A stretch of 37,813 nucleotides of DNA from an uncultured Clostridia bacterium (GCA_947625985.1 CANQQF010000014.1:1-37813); one strand, 5' to 3'. Positions 23,815-33,076 are shown, counted from the first letter of the stretch. Translations and numbers: made by a program. The notes: generated from the letters alone by a model not told the origin.

Positions 23815-24459
23815 TTATCCAATTTGTAGTCTGGTTCTATATCCTTGTTTTTGACTCATTTTCATCATTTTATCATCTAAGCTATTTATTATTTTTGCAT
23901 ATAAAGATAATTTTTTTGAATCTATTACTGATATTTTTTTGTTTGTCTTATACCTTATATCATGTTCATTTGTAGACCAAAAATCCATTGCCATTGTCCT
24001 TATTTGGATTTCTACCTTTACCAATACTTGTTTTTCTAAAACAACTACTGGTGTTTCTACTATTAAATGATATGCTGAATAACCACTTTTTTTAGGTTTA
24101 GTTATATAATCTTTTTCTTTTAATATATTAATATTTGGTAATTTTTCTATAAGCTCTTTTACTATATAAATATCTTGTTTTAAAGGACAAATTACTCTTA
24201 TTCCTGCTATGTCCTGTATCTTTTCTATAAGGTTTGTGTAATTAGGTTTATAATGTTTCTTTTTCATTTTTTTCATAATGCTATCTGGCTCTTTTATTCT
24301 TTTTGTAATACTATAAATGCTATTACATTCATTTTTCAATTTAGTTATATCTTCAAAAACCTGTATTAAAGCTGATCTATAAATATTCATAATCATTTCA
24401 AAACATCTTCCCTTTGTTTCAATCAATGAAAGTTCTTCTTTTACTATAGTTTCATTCAT
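23815..24459 (-). CDS. Small alarmone synthetase (RelA/SpoT domain, RelQ/YjbM type)
   Basis: The 214-residue protein has only the (p)ppGpp synthetase domain: YSITKRIKEPDSIMKKMKKK, IQDIAGIRVICPL, EKDYITKPKKSGYSAYHLIV and VEIQIRTMAMDFWSTNEHDI. These include the basic pyrophosphate-binding loop and the Glu-x-Gln metal-site strand of this family. There is no hydrolase, TGS or ACT domain. It should make (p)ppGpp from ATP and GTP or GDP without ribosome contact, unlike long Rel. Length fits the small stand-alone class. Start ATG at 24459, after AAGGAGGG. It stands alone with its own terminator. Confidence 0.9.
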   Translation of the reverse strand: MNETIVKEELSLIETKGRCFEMIMNIYRSALIQVFEDITKLKNECNSIYSITKRIKEPDSIMKKMKKKHYKPNYTNLIEKIQDIAGIRVICPLKQDIYIVKELIEKLPNINILKEKDYITKPKKSGYSAYHLIVETPVVVLEKQVLVKVEIQIRTMAMDFWSTNEHDIRYKTNKKISVIDSKKLSLYAKIINSLDDKMMKMSQKQGYRTRLQIG

Positions 24460-24568
24460 ACACTTCCCTCCTTACCTTTATTGTATTCTATATTACTTTT
24501 GTAACCAAAATGTATTTGTGAAGTGAATTTTCTATAGTAGTTTTGTGTTTTTTTTATGATCAAAACAT

Positions 24569-25099
24569 TTATTTTCCTTCAGTTACCGCTTCATTCTTCT
24601 TTCCTATTATGTCATACCTAACTACCGCTACTATCGCTAAAACAAAACTTACTACATCTAAAGCAAATGTTGTATATATTGCTATAGCTAAATCATAGAT
24701 CATCCAGAAAAATCTCATTCCTACTGTTAGCTTTCTAACTGCCTTCATATTTTTTACCAATAATATCGCAAGATATGTGTATGAAGCAAATGCAGGTAAT
24801 AAACTATATATATTTTCATAAGTTATAATATTTCCAACTAATAAAGCTATAGCAAATATTATGGCTAAATATGTTGGAAACTTCTTTTCTTCATATCTTG
24901 TTGAAACAATTGATAATACTAGTAATATAACATTACAAACTACTCCAGAGTATGCTTGTTTAAATAGCATACTTAATGTAAAAAATATATAGGACATTGT
25001 AAAACATATTGTATATTTCTTTTTTTCTTTCATTTGAGTAGCTATTATTACTGATAGTGCTCCTAGTAGTCCAAATACTTGTGCTAGTATATTCATCAT
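24569..25099 (-). CDS. YgjV-family inner membrane protein
   Basis: The 176-residue protein is almost entirely membrane segments, about six helices. Its beginning, ILAQVFGLLGALSVIIATQM, and the pattern KKKYTICFTMSYIFFTLSML match the YgjV family, whose role is unknown. The C-terminal tail IGKKNEAVTEGK is soluble. It lies between asnS and the alarmone synthetase, separated from asnS by a strong terminator, so it has its own promoter. Start ATG at 25099 after GGAGAT. Confidence 0.8.
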   Translation of the reverse strand: MMNILAQVFGLLGALSVIIATQMKEKKKYTICFTMSYIFFTLSMLFKQAYSGVVCNVILLVLSIVSTRYEEKKFPTYLAIIFAIALLVGNIITYENIYSLLPAFASYTYLAILLVKNMKAVRKLTVGMRFFWMIYDLAIAIYTTFALDVVSFVLAIVAVVRYDIIGKKNEAVTEGK

Positions 25100-25172
25100 T
25101 TTATCATCTCCTTTTATTTATACATTTAATTATTGTTAGCAACATATTATAACATAAAAGTAGAATAAAATC

Positions 25173-25200
25173 AAAAAATTCGCTTTACAGCGAATTTTTT
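25173..25200. terminator. Bidirectional 12-bp terminator downstream of asnS
   Basis: AAAAAATTCGCT (25173-25184) pairs perfectly with AGCGAATTTTTT (25189-25200) around TTAC. It lies 22 bases past the asnS stop and has T-runs for both strands. Confidence 0.9.
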
Positions 25201-25222
25201 ATTTATTAATTATACTCAAATA

Positions 25223-26614
25223 TTAGAATTCACAATTTTTTGGTGTTCTTGGAAATGGTATAACATCTCGAATATTTTGCATACCTGTTAAGTACATCAT
25301 CATTCTTTCGAATCCTAAACCATATCCTGAATGTTCACTACTTCCAAAACGACGTAAATCTAAATACCACCAATAATCTTCCTCACTTAGTCCTAACTCT
25401 TTTATTCTAGTTTTTAATTTATCAATATCGTCTTCCCTTTGACTTCCGCCAATTAATTCTCCTATACCCGGTACTAAAAGGTCTGTTGCTGCTACAGTTT
25501 TTCCATCATCATTTTGTTTCATATAAAAAGCCTTTATTTCTTTAGGATAATCTGTTACAAAAATAGGTTTTCCAAATATTTTTTCACTTAAGTAACGTTC
25601 ATGTTCTGTTTGGATATCTGTTCCCCATTCAACTTTATATTCAAAATTTTCATTATTTTTTTCTAATTCCTTTATAGCATCTGTATAAGAAATCCTTCCA
25701 AATTCAGAATTTACGACATGATTTAATCTCTCTATCAATCCAGGACTAATAAGCTTATCAAAAAATTCCATTTCCTCTGGAGCATTTTCTAATACGTAAG
25801 AAATTATATATTTTATCATATCTTCTGCTAAATCCATAAGATCTTCTAAATTTGCAAAACATATTTCTGGTTCTATCATCCAAAATTCTGCAGCATGTTT
25901 TACAGTATTTGAATTTTCAGCTCTAAATGTTGGACCAAATGTATATACATTTCTAAATGCAAATGCATAATTTTCTAAATCTAATTGTCCACTAACTGTT
26001 AGATGTGCATTTTTGCCAAAGAAATCTTTAGAATAATCAATTTCTCCTTCTTTTGTCTTTGGAATATTTTGAAGGTCTAGTGTAGAAACATTAAACATTT
26101 CTCCTGCTCCTTCGCAATCACTTGAAGTAATTATAGGTGTATGCACATACACAAAACCTCTTTCTTGGAAGAATTTATGAATTGCATAAGACAACACACT
26201 ACGTACACGAAATACTGCATTAAATGTATTTGCTCTTGGACGTAAATATGAAATAGTTCTTAGATATTCAAATGTGTGTCTTTTCTTTTGAAGTGGATAA
26301 TCACTATCTGCTACATCAAATATATTAACCTCTGTTGCTTTTATTTCAAAAGGTTGTTTTGCATTTTCTGTTTTTACTACAGTTCCTTTTACTATTATTG
26401 ATGAGCTTATGCTCAATTTTCTAATCTCTTCAAAATTGTCTAAAGTGTCATCAAAAACTATTTGTACATTTTTAAAAAAAGATCCATCATTAACTTCAAT
26501 AAAACCAAATGTTTTTGAATCTCTAATAGTTCTAACCCATCCTGAAATCTGTACTTCTTTTTCTTCATAATCATTTGTGTTTTTATATAATTCTTTTACT
26601 AATGTATCTTTCAT
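25223..26614 (-). CDS. asnS: Asparaginyl-tRNA synthetase
   Basis: The 463-residue class II enzyme charges tRNA-Asn. It has the N-terminal OB-fold anticodon domain ([20 protein letters not shown]), then class II motifs: motif 2 [20 protein letters not shown] and motif 3 [13 protein letters not shown]. The sequence [20 protein letters not shown] distinguishes AsnRS from aspartyl enzymes in my judgement. Length is normal. It starts 15 bases after the stop of the secreted protein gene upstream, which suggests cotranscription and leaves no room for a T-box leader directly in front. Confidence 0.95.
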   Translation of the reverse strand: MKDTLVKELYKNTNDYEEKEVQISGWVRTIRDSKTFGFIEVNDGSFFKNVQIVFDDTLDNFEEIRKLSISSSIIVKGTVVKTENAKQPFEIKATEVNIFDVADSDYPLQKKRHTFEYLRTISYLRPRANTFNAVFRVRSVLSYAIHKFFQERGFVYVHTPIITSSDCEGAGEMFNVSTLDLQNIPKTKEGEIDYSKDFFGKNAHLTVSGQLDLENYAFAFRNVYTFGPTFRAENSNTVKHAAEFWMIEPEICFANLEDLMDLAEDMIKYIISYVLENAPEEMEFFDKLISPGLIERLNHVVNSEFGRISYTDAIKELEKNNENFEYKVEWGTDIQTEHERYLSEKIFGKPIFVTDYPKEIKAFYMKQNDDGKTVAATDLLVPGIGELIGGSQREDDIDKLKTRIKELGLSEEDYWWYLDLRRFGSSEHSGYGLGFERMMMYLTGMQNIRDVIPFPRTPKNCEF

Positions 26615-26629
26615 AAAAATGCCTCCCTT

Positions 26630-27451
26630 TTAATTTACTTTATTTGTATCTATTTTCATATCATTGAAGATGTTTGATATATCGTAAAATGCTCCTGTAT
26701 CGTCGATAGCAACAGTTGTTTTCCATCCTGGTCCTCCTGTTTCATCTACATTTTGCATTGCATCAACATTTTCCAATTTAATAATATTTTTTAACCCTTC
26801 TACTTTTCCTCTTGATGATAAATTAGATGTTTGCATCAAGTCTCTTAATCCAATATATTCTACTGTTCCATCTTCCATTAAAAATAAAATTACTGTTCCT
26901 GTGATATCTTGTCCCATCTCTGCAACGAATATTTCATCAACTTTTCCTGAAAAACCTTTTATAATTTCTTTATCATTTTCGTCATCAGCTATTTTTCTTT
27001 TCATTCCTTTTACCAAGCTATCATCACTGTTAACACCTTTCTCTGGGTCACTGTCATATACTACTACTTCTACTTCTTTATTAGAATTAAGAGATAAGCT
27101 TACATCAACATCTTCAACCTCAACAGTTTTTGTACATAAGTATTCTACATCATCTTCTGTATTTTTTCCACTTTCAGGATTAAAATGATATAAGTTGTTT
27201 GATGTGTTTTGTATTGGTTGTGTTGATGTTTCCTCTGTTACTTCTGCTGTTGGCTCTTCTGTTGGTTCTGGAGTTGCTTCAACAAAACTTTCTGCTGTAT
27301 TATCTTCTACACTTCCTACAACCTTTTCAGAAGTTTGCTGTTGATTTAATTTAACAGCTAAATATGCTATAACTCCCGTAAGAATTACAATTATTATGAT
27401 AAGTATAGCTGTACTAAATCTTACCTTAATACTTTTTTTGTTTTCGTTCAT
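26630..27451 (-). CDS. Membrane-anchored extracellular protein with a Pro/Thr/Glu-rich linker, function unknown
   Basis: The 273-residue protein has a short basic N-terminus, one membrane helix (about 12-34, FSTAILIIIIVILTGVIAYL), then an acidic low-complexity linker with repeats of the TPEPTEEPT kind (about 58-85) and a soluble C-terminal domain. The domain has alternating strand-like segments (DVDVSLSLNSNKEVEVVVYD, TGTVILFLMEDGTVEYIGLR, WKTTVAIDDTGAFYDIS) and no catalytic motif I recognise. Topology suggests the domain is outside the cell. Its close spacing to asnS suggests shared transcription, not shared function. Confidence 0.7.
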   Translation of the reverse strand: MNENKKSIKVRFSTAILIIIIVILTGVIAYLAVKLNQQQTSEKVVGSVEDNTAESFVEATPEPTEEPTAEVTEETSTQPIQNTSNNLYHFNPESGKNTEDDVEYLCTKTVEVEDVDVSLSLNSNKEVEVVVYDSDPEKGVNSDDSLVKGMKRKIADDENDKEIIKGFSGKVDEIFVAEMGQDITGTVILFLMEDGTVEYIGLRDLMQTSNLSSRGKVEGLKNIIKLENVDAMQNVDETGGPGWKTTVAIDDTGAFYDISNIFNDMKIDTNKVN

Positions 27452-27507
27452 CTTTTGTACCTCTTCCTTTCATTTTTATATAATGTATTTTAATATATTA
27501 TTTTCAT

Positions 27508-27957
27508 TTATTCAATAGATTTCTCTTCAATTTTTGAATTTCCAAATGCAAGTATTGGATAAAAAATATATTCAAATAAGATCATTCCAACTACAAATCC
27601 TATAGACTTATTAAATCTTCTTGATAGCAATGCTTTTTGTGTTGCATCAACTATGTTCCATATTATAAAACCTATTAATTTTGTTTGTGGAATTAATATC
27701 ATTATAAATGTCATTAAAAACAATGGTGATATTCCTGATATTTTGTATAAAATTATTAAATTATATATTGGAACCAAAGATTTCCATGGCTTCTCTCCGA
27801 CCTTTTTAAATATTTTCCACAAAGATATTATTATAATTATTGCTACAACACATGAAATTGTTAATAAAATCAAACTAGCAAATTTAATTCCAAAATTTAA
27901 AGCTTCTTGATCTATATTTCCATATAACATACTAATTATTCTTTTATATTCTTCCAT
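27508..27957 (-). CDS. DUF5684-type small membrane protein
   Basis: The 149-residue protein has four membrane segments. Its landmark, LWKIFKKVGEKPWKSLVPIY followed by NLIILYKISG, is that of the DUF5684 group, small proteins sometimes found fused to or next to signal peptidases. Function is unknown. It lies 57 bases upstream of the secreted protein gene and 14 bases after the HD-domain gene, so an operon starting at the promoter near 28,780 is likely. Confidence 0.72.
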   Translation of the reverse strand: MEEYKRIISMLYGNIDQEALNFGIKFASLILLTISCVVAIIIIISLWKIFKKVGEKPWKSLVPIYNLIILYKISGISPLFLMTFIMILIPQTKLIGFIIWNIVDATQKALLSRRFNKSIGFVVGMILFEYIFYPILAFGNSKIEEKSIE

Positions 27958-27971
27958 TTTAATTCCTCTTA

Positions 27972-28739
27972 TTATTCATTCTTTAAAAAACTTATTGAAT
28001 TTTCAAAGATATTATCGACCTGTTTTTTTACTTTATTACTACTAAAGTTTTTATATATTTTATCTGTTAATTTTTCTAAATACTTTTTACTTTTTACATA
28101 TTCCTTTGAATATTCAAAATATAAATCATATATATATGCATAAAATATGGATATTTGATCTGCATTTGATTTTATAGTAGAAAAATCAATAGCATGTAAT
28201 TTTATAAATTGATTCATAATATCATCACTTATTTTTTCACAATCAAAGTTTGGAAACCAAAATAAATCTCTGAAATCATATTCCAACAGTGTGTAATATA
28301 TATCCAATTTATCAGCATCTCTAATTATTTTAGAATATAATAATTCTTCTTTTGATAAACCCTCTTGAATTTTATTTTTGTTATGATTTAATATTGCTAT
28401 TTTTATTGTCTCTTTATATTTTTCTTCTATATCAAATTTTTCAATCAAATTATCTTCATATAATACTTTAATACTATATTCAGCATGATTTACAGAATCC
28501 TTATCTCTAAATGTGTTATATATTTCTATTTGTTTAAACCTTCCTATATCATGAAAAAGTCCAATTACTTCTGCTAATCTAATATGTTCTTCATCAAGGT
28601 TTAAATTTTTTGCAATTTCTCTACTTAGCTCTGAAACTCTTTTTATATGTTCAATTTTTAGTTTTATCTTTGTATCTTTAGGATTAAATAAATTAACATA
28701 TTTATCAAACTCTTTATTTGCTTTTTCTATATCTATCAT
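27972..28739 (-). CDS. HD-domain phosphohydrolase
   Basis: The 255-residue protein has an HD domain near its N-terminus: KIEHIKRVSELSREIA, then VIGLFHDIGRF with the metal-binding His-Asp pair, VNHAEYSIK and AILNHNK further on, and IIRDADKLDIYYTL with the last Asp. Such enzymes hydrolyse phosphate esters, often of nucleotides. The C-terminal 100 residues are helical and unassigned. I choose the ATG at 28739 behind GAGGTG; the frame extends upstream to 28775 but without a ribosome site. Substrate unknown. Confidence 0.83.
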   Translation of the reverse strand: MIDIEKANKEFDKYVNLFNPKDTKIKLKIEHIKRVSELSREIAKNLNLDEEHIRLAEVIGLFHDIGRFKQIEIYNTFRDKDSVNHAEYSIKVLYEDNLIEKFDIEEKYKETIKIAILNHNKNKIQEGLSKEELLYSKIIRDADKLDIYYTLLEYDFRDLFWFPNFDCEKISDDIMNQFIKLHAIDFSTIKSNADQISIFYAYIYDLYFEYSKEYVKSKKYLEKLTDKIYKNFSSNKVKKQVDNIFENSISFLKNE

Positions 28740-28774
28740 TTTTGCACCTCTTCTTATATATATTACCTTCACCA

Positions 28775-28803
28775 ATTATAGCATACCTTTGCTTGCTATG
28801 CAA
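28775..28803 (-). promoter_or_regulatory. Promoter of the HD-domain operon
   Basis: On the minus strand TTGCAT (28798-28803), a 17-base spacer and TATAAT (28775-28780) preceded by TGC (extended -10) lie about 40 bases before the ATG. The -35 abuts the terminator hairpin of the upstream gene. Confidence 0.75.
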
Positions 28804-28839
28804 AAAAGCAGTTACCTTTTTATATTAGTAACTGCTTTT
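28804..28839. terminator. 12-bp terminator downstream of the DUF3021 gene
   Basis: AAAAGCAGTTAC (28804-28815) pairs perfectly with GTAACTGCTTTT (28828-28839). On the minus strand TTTTTTG follows. It lies 5 bases past the stop at 28844. Confidence 0.85.
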
Positions 28840-28843
28840 ATAT

Positions 28844-29302
28844 TTAATTATTTTTTTCTTTAATTTTTTCATTTATCTCTGTAATGGATTTTTTATCAAT
28901 TACATAAATTAGTAATAATATAAATCCAAATACTACTGAAAAAATAGGTAATAATATAAATTCGTCCAAATGATTAGTTAAAAGACCATCAACTATTGTT
29001 ATTACAATTGATAAAAACCAAGCTATTATTATTAAACTTTTTACTTTTTGAACCATATCTTTATCTTTGTCTTTATTTAATTGTTTATATTTGATATATA
29101 GTAATCCAACTCCATATCCAAAAATCGCAGAACTTATATAATCTCTTACCAAATCATAAAGTGTTGCACCATTATCGAATCTTATATAATGTCCTACCAT
29201 TACTGAAGCAACAATATCAATAACTTGCATTACTCCTACCATTGCAAAACTTCCAACTAACGCTTTAAGTGCATTTTTCATAATTAAACTCATTTTTTTC
29301 AT
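28844..29302 (-). CDS. DUF3021 membrane protein, partner of the LytTR regulator
   Basis: The 152-residue protein has four membrane helices (about 10-30, 48-65, 80-102 and 108-130), with charged loops such as YKQLNKDKDKDMVQKVKSL. Together with a LytTR regulator immediately upstream it forms the known LytTR-DUF3021 pair. In that arrangement the membrane protein is thought to restrain or signal to the DNA-binding partner. I choose the ATG at 29302 behind AGAGGTGG; a GTG at 29311 overlaps that site. The gap to the regulator is 15 bases. Confidence 0.82.
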   Translation of the reverse strand: MKKMSLIMKNALKALVGSFAMVGVMQVIDIVASVMVGHYIRFDNGATLYDLVRDYISSAIFGYGVGLLYIKYKQLNKDKDKDMVQKVKSLIIIAWFLSIVITIVDGLLTNHLDEFILLPIFSVVFGFILLLIYVIDKKSITEINEKIKEKNN

Positions 29303-29317
29303 ATAAACCACCTCTTT

Positions 29318-29758
29318 CTAAATTTTCAAATATTGTTTTATCTTTTTTATGTTTCTTCTTGAAACATAAGTTGTGTACCCAGTTTTTGTGCTTATTTCTA
29401 TTGTTCCTGTTATGCTTAAATCTAGATTTTTTACTTTATCTATATTAATGATTTCTGAATTAGATATTCTTATAAAATTTTCATTTAACTCTTCTTCTAG
29501 TTCATATAATTTACTTTTTGTTATATATTCTTCATTATCTTTTCTAACATATACCTTTCCCTGTCTTGAATATATACTTTCTATTTCATTAAAATCTAGA
29601 ATAAAAGCTTTATCATCTTTTGAAACAACTATTTTATTGTTATAATTTATACTTTGAATTTTTTGGATTAATTTCTGAACTTCTATTGAATCTTGTTTGG
29701 CTTTTATTACTACAGTTGTATCTTCTATATTAGGATTTATTTCAATTTCTACTTTCAA
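29318..29758 (-). CDS. LytTR-domain DNA-binding regulator
   Basis: The 146-residue protein has an N-terminal stretch of about 50 residues without a receiver domain and a C-terminal LytTR domain: FILDFNEIESIYSRQGKVYV, YELEEELNENFIRISNSEII, NIDKVKNL and YVSRRNIKKIKQYL. It should bind direct repeats upstream of its targets. It starts with TTG at 29758, placed well behind AGGAGGAAC. It forms an operon with the DUF3021 gene. Lack of a receiver domain suggests regulation through the membrane partner and not by phosphorylation. Confidence 0.88.
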   Translation of the reverse strand: MKVEIEINPNIEDTTVVIKAKQDSIEVQKLIQKIQSINYNNKIVVSKDDKAFILDFNEIESIYSRQGKVYVRKDNEEYITKSKLYELEEELNENFIRISNSEIINIDKVKNLDLSITGTIEISTKTGYTTYVSRRNIKKIKQYLKI

Positions 29759-29785
29759 TTTAGTTCCTCCTTCTTCCTTTTTTTT

Positions 29786-29830
29786 ATTATAACATGATTA
29801 ACTATCTTTTTTATTCAAAAAACATTAACT
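29786..29830 (-). promoter_or_regulatory. Promoter of the LytTR-DUF3021 operon with repeated AGTTAAT
   Basis: TATAAT (29786-29791) with an upstream TGT forms an extended -10 and lacks a good -35. Two direct copies of AGTTAAT (minus strand; 29797-29803 and 29824-29830) lie upstream, 27 bases apart. They could be LytTR sites, though the spacing is wider than the usual 21-22. Confidence 0.5.
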
Positions 29831-29860
29831 GGTTATTTTTTAGAAATAAGTGGTCTTTTT

Positions 29861-30751
29861 TTAGTTATATAACTTATTAATTATATTATCTATTTCCTTT
29901 TTATCTAACTTAATTTCTTGATTTACTAAACCTACTTTAGGATGAATTTCATCTTTTCTATGGAAATCAGATCCTATTGTTGCTAATAAGTTATGTTCTT
30001 TAGCAAAACGATTCCATTTTTCAGAATCATTAACTATTTTTCCGTCACGAACTATTACATAATTTGCTTCAATTCCATCTGGCTTCATATCATCTACTAT
30101 CTCAGCTATTTCTTCATCACTTAAATTATCTATATACTGATATGCAACAGGATGTGCTAAAACCACTTTACCTCCTGCACTTCTGATTAATTTTGCAGCT
30201 TCTTTTGGAGAAATTGATTTTCTTTTTACAAAAGCTGGACACTCTTCATTCATTATTGTTTCAATAAATTCTCCTTTAGATGGTATGTGTCCAAATTCTT
30301 TAATTAGTAACTGTCGATTTTTGCTATTATTTACAATATCAAGTGATATATGAGCTTTTGTAACAGCATCAATTTTGTCTAATTCTTCAACATTAACTAT
30401 ATATCCTAGTTCTTCAAGTTTAACTGCAACATCATGCAAATATTCATGTCTAAAATTTCTTAATCTAGATAATTCATCTTTAAAATGTTGATTATTTATA
30501 TCAAAATTATAACCTAGTACGTGTATTCCACATTTTTCAATTTCTGTTGATATCTCTACAGCATTTATTAATCTGATATTATTACTTTTTGCATATTCAT
30601 ATAGCTCATCTGTGTATGCATCAATAATATCATGATCTGCAATTGCTATAACACCAACATTGTTTTTTACTGCTTCATCTATTATTTCTTTTGGGGTAAA
30701 TTTACCATCTGAAATATTTGTATGTATATGTAAATCTATTAGTTTATCCAT
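29861..30751 (-). CDS. PHP-domain phosphoesterase
   Basis: The 296-residue protein has the PHP metal-binding motifs: DLHIHTNISDG (His8, His10), AIADHD, a conserved Glu in LINAVEIST, VLAHPVAYQ and TIGSDFHRKDE near the end. It belongs to the stand-alone PHP group (YciV/RNase AM-like), which removes phosphates from nucleotides or short RNAs. The exact substrate is unknown. Length is normal. Start ATG at 30751 after GGAA. The gene is divergent from the glycosyltransferase at 30897. Confidence 0.88.
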   Translation of the reverse strand: MDKLIDLHIHTNISDGKFTPKEIIDEAVKNNVGVIAIADHDIIDAYTDELYEYAKSNNIRLINAVEISTEIEKCGIHVLGYNFDINNQHFKDELSRLRNFRHEYLHDVAVKLEELGYIVNVEELDKIDAVTKAHISLDIVNNSKNRQLLIKEFGHIPSKGEFIETIMNEECPAFVKRKSISPKEAAKLIRSAGGKVVLAHPVAYQYIDNLSDEEIAEIVDDMKPDGIEANYVIVRDGKIVNDSEKWNRFAKEHNLLATIGSDFHRKDEIHPKVGLVNQEIKLDKKEIDNIINKLYN

Positions 30752-30839
30752 ATTCCATCTCTTCCTTTCAATTTTTTTAAATTATATCATAAAATAAAAA
30801 ATTTAAAAACTAATTGTAATACTCTTACTCTTATTATTA

Positions 30840-30868
30840 TTGTGATTTTTTTTGTTTTTTGATAAAAT
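30840..30868 (+). promoter_or_regulatory. Promoter of the glycosyltransferase-phosphatase pair
   Basis: TTGTGA (30840-30845), a 17-base T-rich spacer and TAAAAT (30863-30868) lie about 30 bases before the TTG start at 30897. Confidence 0.6.
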
Positions 30869-30896
30869 ATATATATCAAAAAAAGGAGTGATTTCA

Positions 30897-31751
30897 TTGA
30901 ATTACGCATATGTTAGTGTACTAACAACAGAATCATACTTAATTGGGATTTTAGGAGTTGCTGAATGTTTAAGGAAAGTTAAATCTAAGTTTCCATTCTA
31001 TGTTCTTATTACAGATGGCATATCTGAAGAAACTGAACTTTTCCTTAATAAACAACAAATTAATACAATTAGAAAAAAATCAATATCTATTCCTAACATA
31101 ATAAAGGAAAAAAATAGTAAAGGTGCTTTTTCTCATTGGACATATACTTTTGATAAATTATGTATTTTTGAATTAACTCAATTTGATAAAATAGTTTATT
31201 TAGATTCTGACATATATATCAGAAAAAATATAGATATTTTATTTAATGAAAAACATATGGCTACAACTCCAAATAGAAAATTTGGTCCTAACATTACCCC
31301 ACCTCCTGAACTAATTTCTGGTTTACTAGTAATAGAACCTCAAGAAGGATTATTAAATTCATTTTTGGAAATTTTAGCCACTATTTCAGATAAACGAGAA
31401 TCTATAGGAGATCAAGATATTTTGCAAGAATATTATACTGATTGGAAAAATCACCCAGAGTTGCATTTAGACTTAAAATATAATGCTTTTTTTAATTATT
31501 TAGATTACTATATAAATAAATGTAACTACTCTTTAGATGACATTTATGTATTTCATTTTATTCTATCTAAAAAACCTTGGGATTTTTCTATAAGTACTAT
31601 TGATGATTATATTACTTTCTTAAATAATCGAATTGAATTCTTGTATGATAAATATAAAACTCAAGATCTTTTAGATTGCATTAACAGTGGTAATACTAAT
31701 AGAAAAATAATAGTTAAAGAATATTTAGAACTGATAGAAAACTTTAAATAA
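30897..31751 (+). CDS. Glycosyltransferase family 8 protein
   Basis: The 284-residue protein resembles glycogenin/LPS galactosyltransferase-type GT8 enzymes: NYAYVSVLTTESYLIGILGV at the N-terminus, the DxD motif IVYLDSDIYIRKNID (Asp103, Asp105), ISGLLVIEP, GDQDILQEYY, and VFHFILSKKPWD near the end, where the His may bind metal. It would move a sugar from a nucleotide donor; acceptor unknown. I choose TTG at 30897, 8 bases after AAGGAGTG, because the sequence before it does not fit the family. The gene and the phosphatase after it, 13 bases later, form an operon. Confidence 0.88.
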   Translation: MNYAYVSVLTTESYLIGILGVAECLRKVKSKFPFYVLITDGISEETELFLNKQQINTIRKKSISIPNIIKEKNSKGAFSHWTYTFDKLCIFELTQFDKIVYLDSDIYIRKNIDILFNEKHMATTPNRKFGPNITPPPELISGLLVIEPQEGLLNSFLEILATISDKRESIGDQDILQEYYTDWKNHPELHLDLKYNAFFNYLDYYINKCNYSLDDIYVFHFILSKKPWDFSISTIDDYITFLNNRIEFLYDKYKTQDLLDCINSGNTNRKIIVKEYLELIENFK

Positions 31752-31764
31752 AAGGGGATTATTT

Positions 31765-32322
31765 ATGAAAATATATGTTGTTAGACATGGTCAAACCGAT
31801 TGGAATGTTGAACATCGTTTACAAGGTAATTCAAATATACCATTAAATACTGTAGGTCTTGAACAGGCTTACACTTTGGCAAAAAAAATAAATGAGTTAA
31901 ATATTGATATGATTATTTCTTCACCACTTTATCGCGCTTTACGTACAGCAACAATTATTAATGAAAAAGCTAATGTTTCTTTATCTACTGATTCTGCATT
32001 AATTGAAAGATCATTTGGTACACTAGAAGGAGTTTATGGTCATCAATATAACAAGAATTTGTATTGGGATTATGACTTAAATTATACAGATAATCAAGTT
32101 GAAACTATTCATGATTTTTTTGATAGAGTCCATTCTTTTATAGATAGCTTAATTAAAAAATATAAAGATAAAAATATATTATTAGTTACTCACAATGGCG
32201 TAAATATCGCAATAAATTGCTATTTTAACGGTCTACCTAAAGATAAAAATTTATTAAGCATTCAGTTAGATAATTGTTCATTTGCTGAATATAATGCTGA
32301 TAAAAAAAGAGCTATTAATTAG
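31765..32322 (+). CDS. Histidine phosphatase family protein (second copy)
   Basis: The 185-residue protein has the same layout as the one at 23132-23677: MKIYVVRHGQTDWNVEHRLQ with the catalytic histidine, SSPLYRALRTATII, the acid in LIERSFGTLEG, and ILLVTHNGVNIAINCYFNG. It follows the glycosyltransferase by 13 bases behind AAAGGGG, so a sugar-phosphate substrate is possible, but this is inference only. Its stop overlaps the convergent glycosyltransferase gene by 8 bases within a terminator stem. Confidence 0.88.
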   Translation: MKIYVVRHGQTDWNVEHRLQGNSNIPLNTVGLEQAYTLAKKINELNIDMIISSPLYRALRTATIINEKANVSLSTDSALIERSFGTLEGVYGHQYNKNLYWDYDLNYTDNQVETIHDFFDRVHSFIDSLIKKYKDKNILLVTHNGVNIAINCYFNGLPKDKNLLSIQLDNCSFAEYNADKKRAIN

Positions 32323-32330
32323 CTCTTTTT
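32304..32330. terminator. Bidirectional terminator shared by two convergent genes
   Basis: AAAAAGAGCT (32304-32313) pairs with AGCTCTTTTT (32321-32330). The stops of both convergent genes (plus-strand TAG at 32320-32322, minus-strand TAA at 32315-32317) fall in its loop and stem edge. Confidence 0.85.
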
Positions 32331-32962
32331 AAAATTGCTTTTATAACTTCTGTAGACATCTTCTCTAATGCTCTCCAATCTTTTGAGACATTCCTTATTG
32401 TTCCAATATATACTTCCTCAATAGGTACTTCTTTTTTTACCATATCTAATAGAATTCCTATATCTACACCATAATCTTTTTCAAAATCTATCCCTTCAAA
32501 AGCTTGCTTTGTTCCTGCTATCATCCCGCTTAATGGTTGTGAAAATTCCAACATATCTGGTTTCAATATTTTCAACAAAGGCCTTGCAACCAAGTTTGTA
32601 ATTCTTCCATTTTCTCTATCAAAGGTACTCTTTACAAATTGTATATTCCTTTTCATAATTGGCTCTGCCATTATTTCTATAATTCTTTCATCATAGTCTG
32701 GTATATCTGCATCTAAAAAAACTATAATATCGTTTTTTGCATATTCCAATCCTTTTTCCATTGCATAACCTTTTCCTTGTTGATTACAGTCTACTACTCT
32801 TGCTCCAACTTGTTTAGCAATTTCTTTCGTTCTATCTGTACTTAGATTGTTTACAACTAATATTTCATCTACGTGCTCACACATTTTTGATTTTATTATT
32901 ACATTAGCTATATTATTTTCTTCATTAAATGCTGGTATTATTACTGTTATTTTGTTTTCCAT
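32315..32962 (-). CDS. Glycosyltransferase family 2 protein
   Basis: The 215-residue GT-A enzyme starts ENKITVIIPAFNEENNIANV, with VNNLSTDRTKEIAKQ, a GKGYAMEKGLEYAKNDIIVF run and the DAD metal motif in LDADIPDYDE. It resembles short processive or dolichyl/undecaprenyl-phosphate-type transferases such as glucosyl-3-phosphoglycerate synthase-like proteins; no membrane segment is seen. Donor and acceptor are unknown. ATG at 32962 follows AGGAGC; a start further up at 32983 is less likely. Confidence 0.85.
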   Translation of the reverse strand: MENKITVIIPAFNEENNIANVIIKSKMCEHVDEILVVNNLSTDRTKEIAKQVGARVVDCNQQGKGYAMEKGLEYAKNDIIVFLDADIPDYDERIIEIMAEPIMKRNIQFVKSTFDRENGRITNLVARPLLKILKPDMLEFSQPLSGMIAGTKQAFEGIDFEKDYGVDIGILLDMVKKEVPIEEVYIGTIRNVSKDWRALEKMSTEVIKAILKRAN

Positions 32963-33076
32963 TTTTGCTCCTTTTATACTCATTTTTTCAATCTAAAAAT
33001 TATTATAGCATAATTAATTTTTTAATTCAAATAATTCATTTCTTAATATTTTTCTTGAATTTTATAAGAAATTTAG

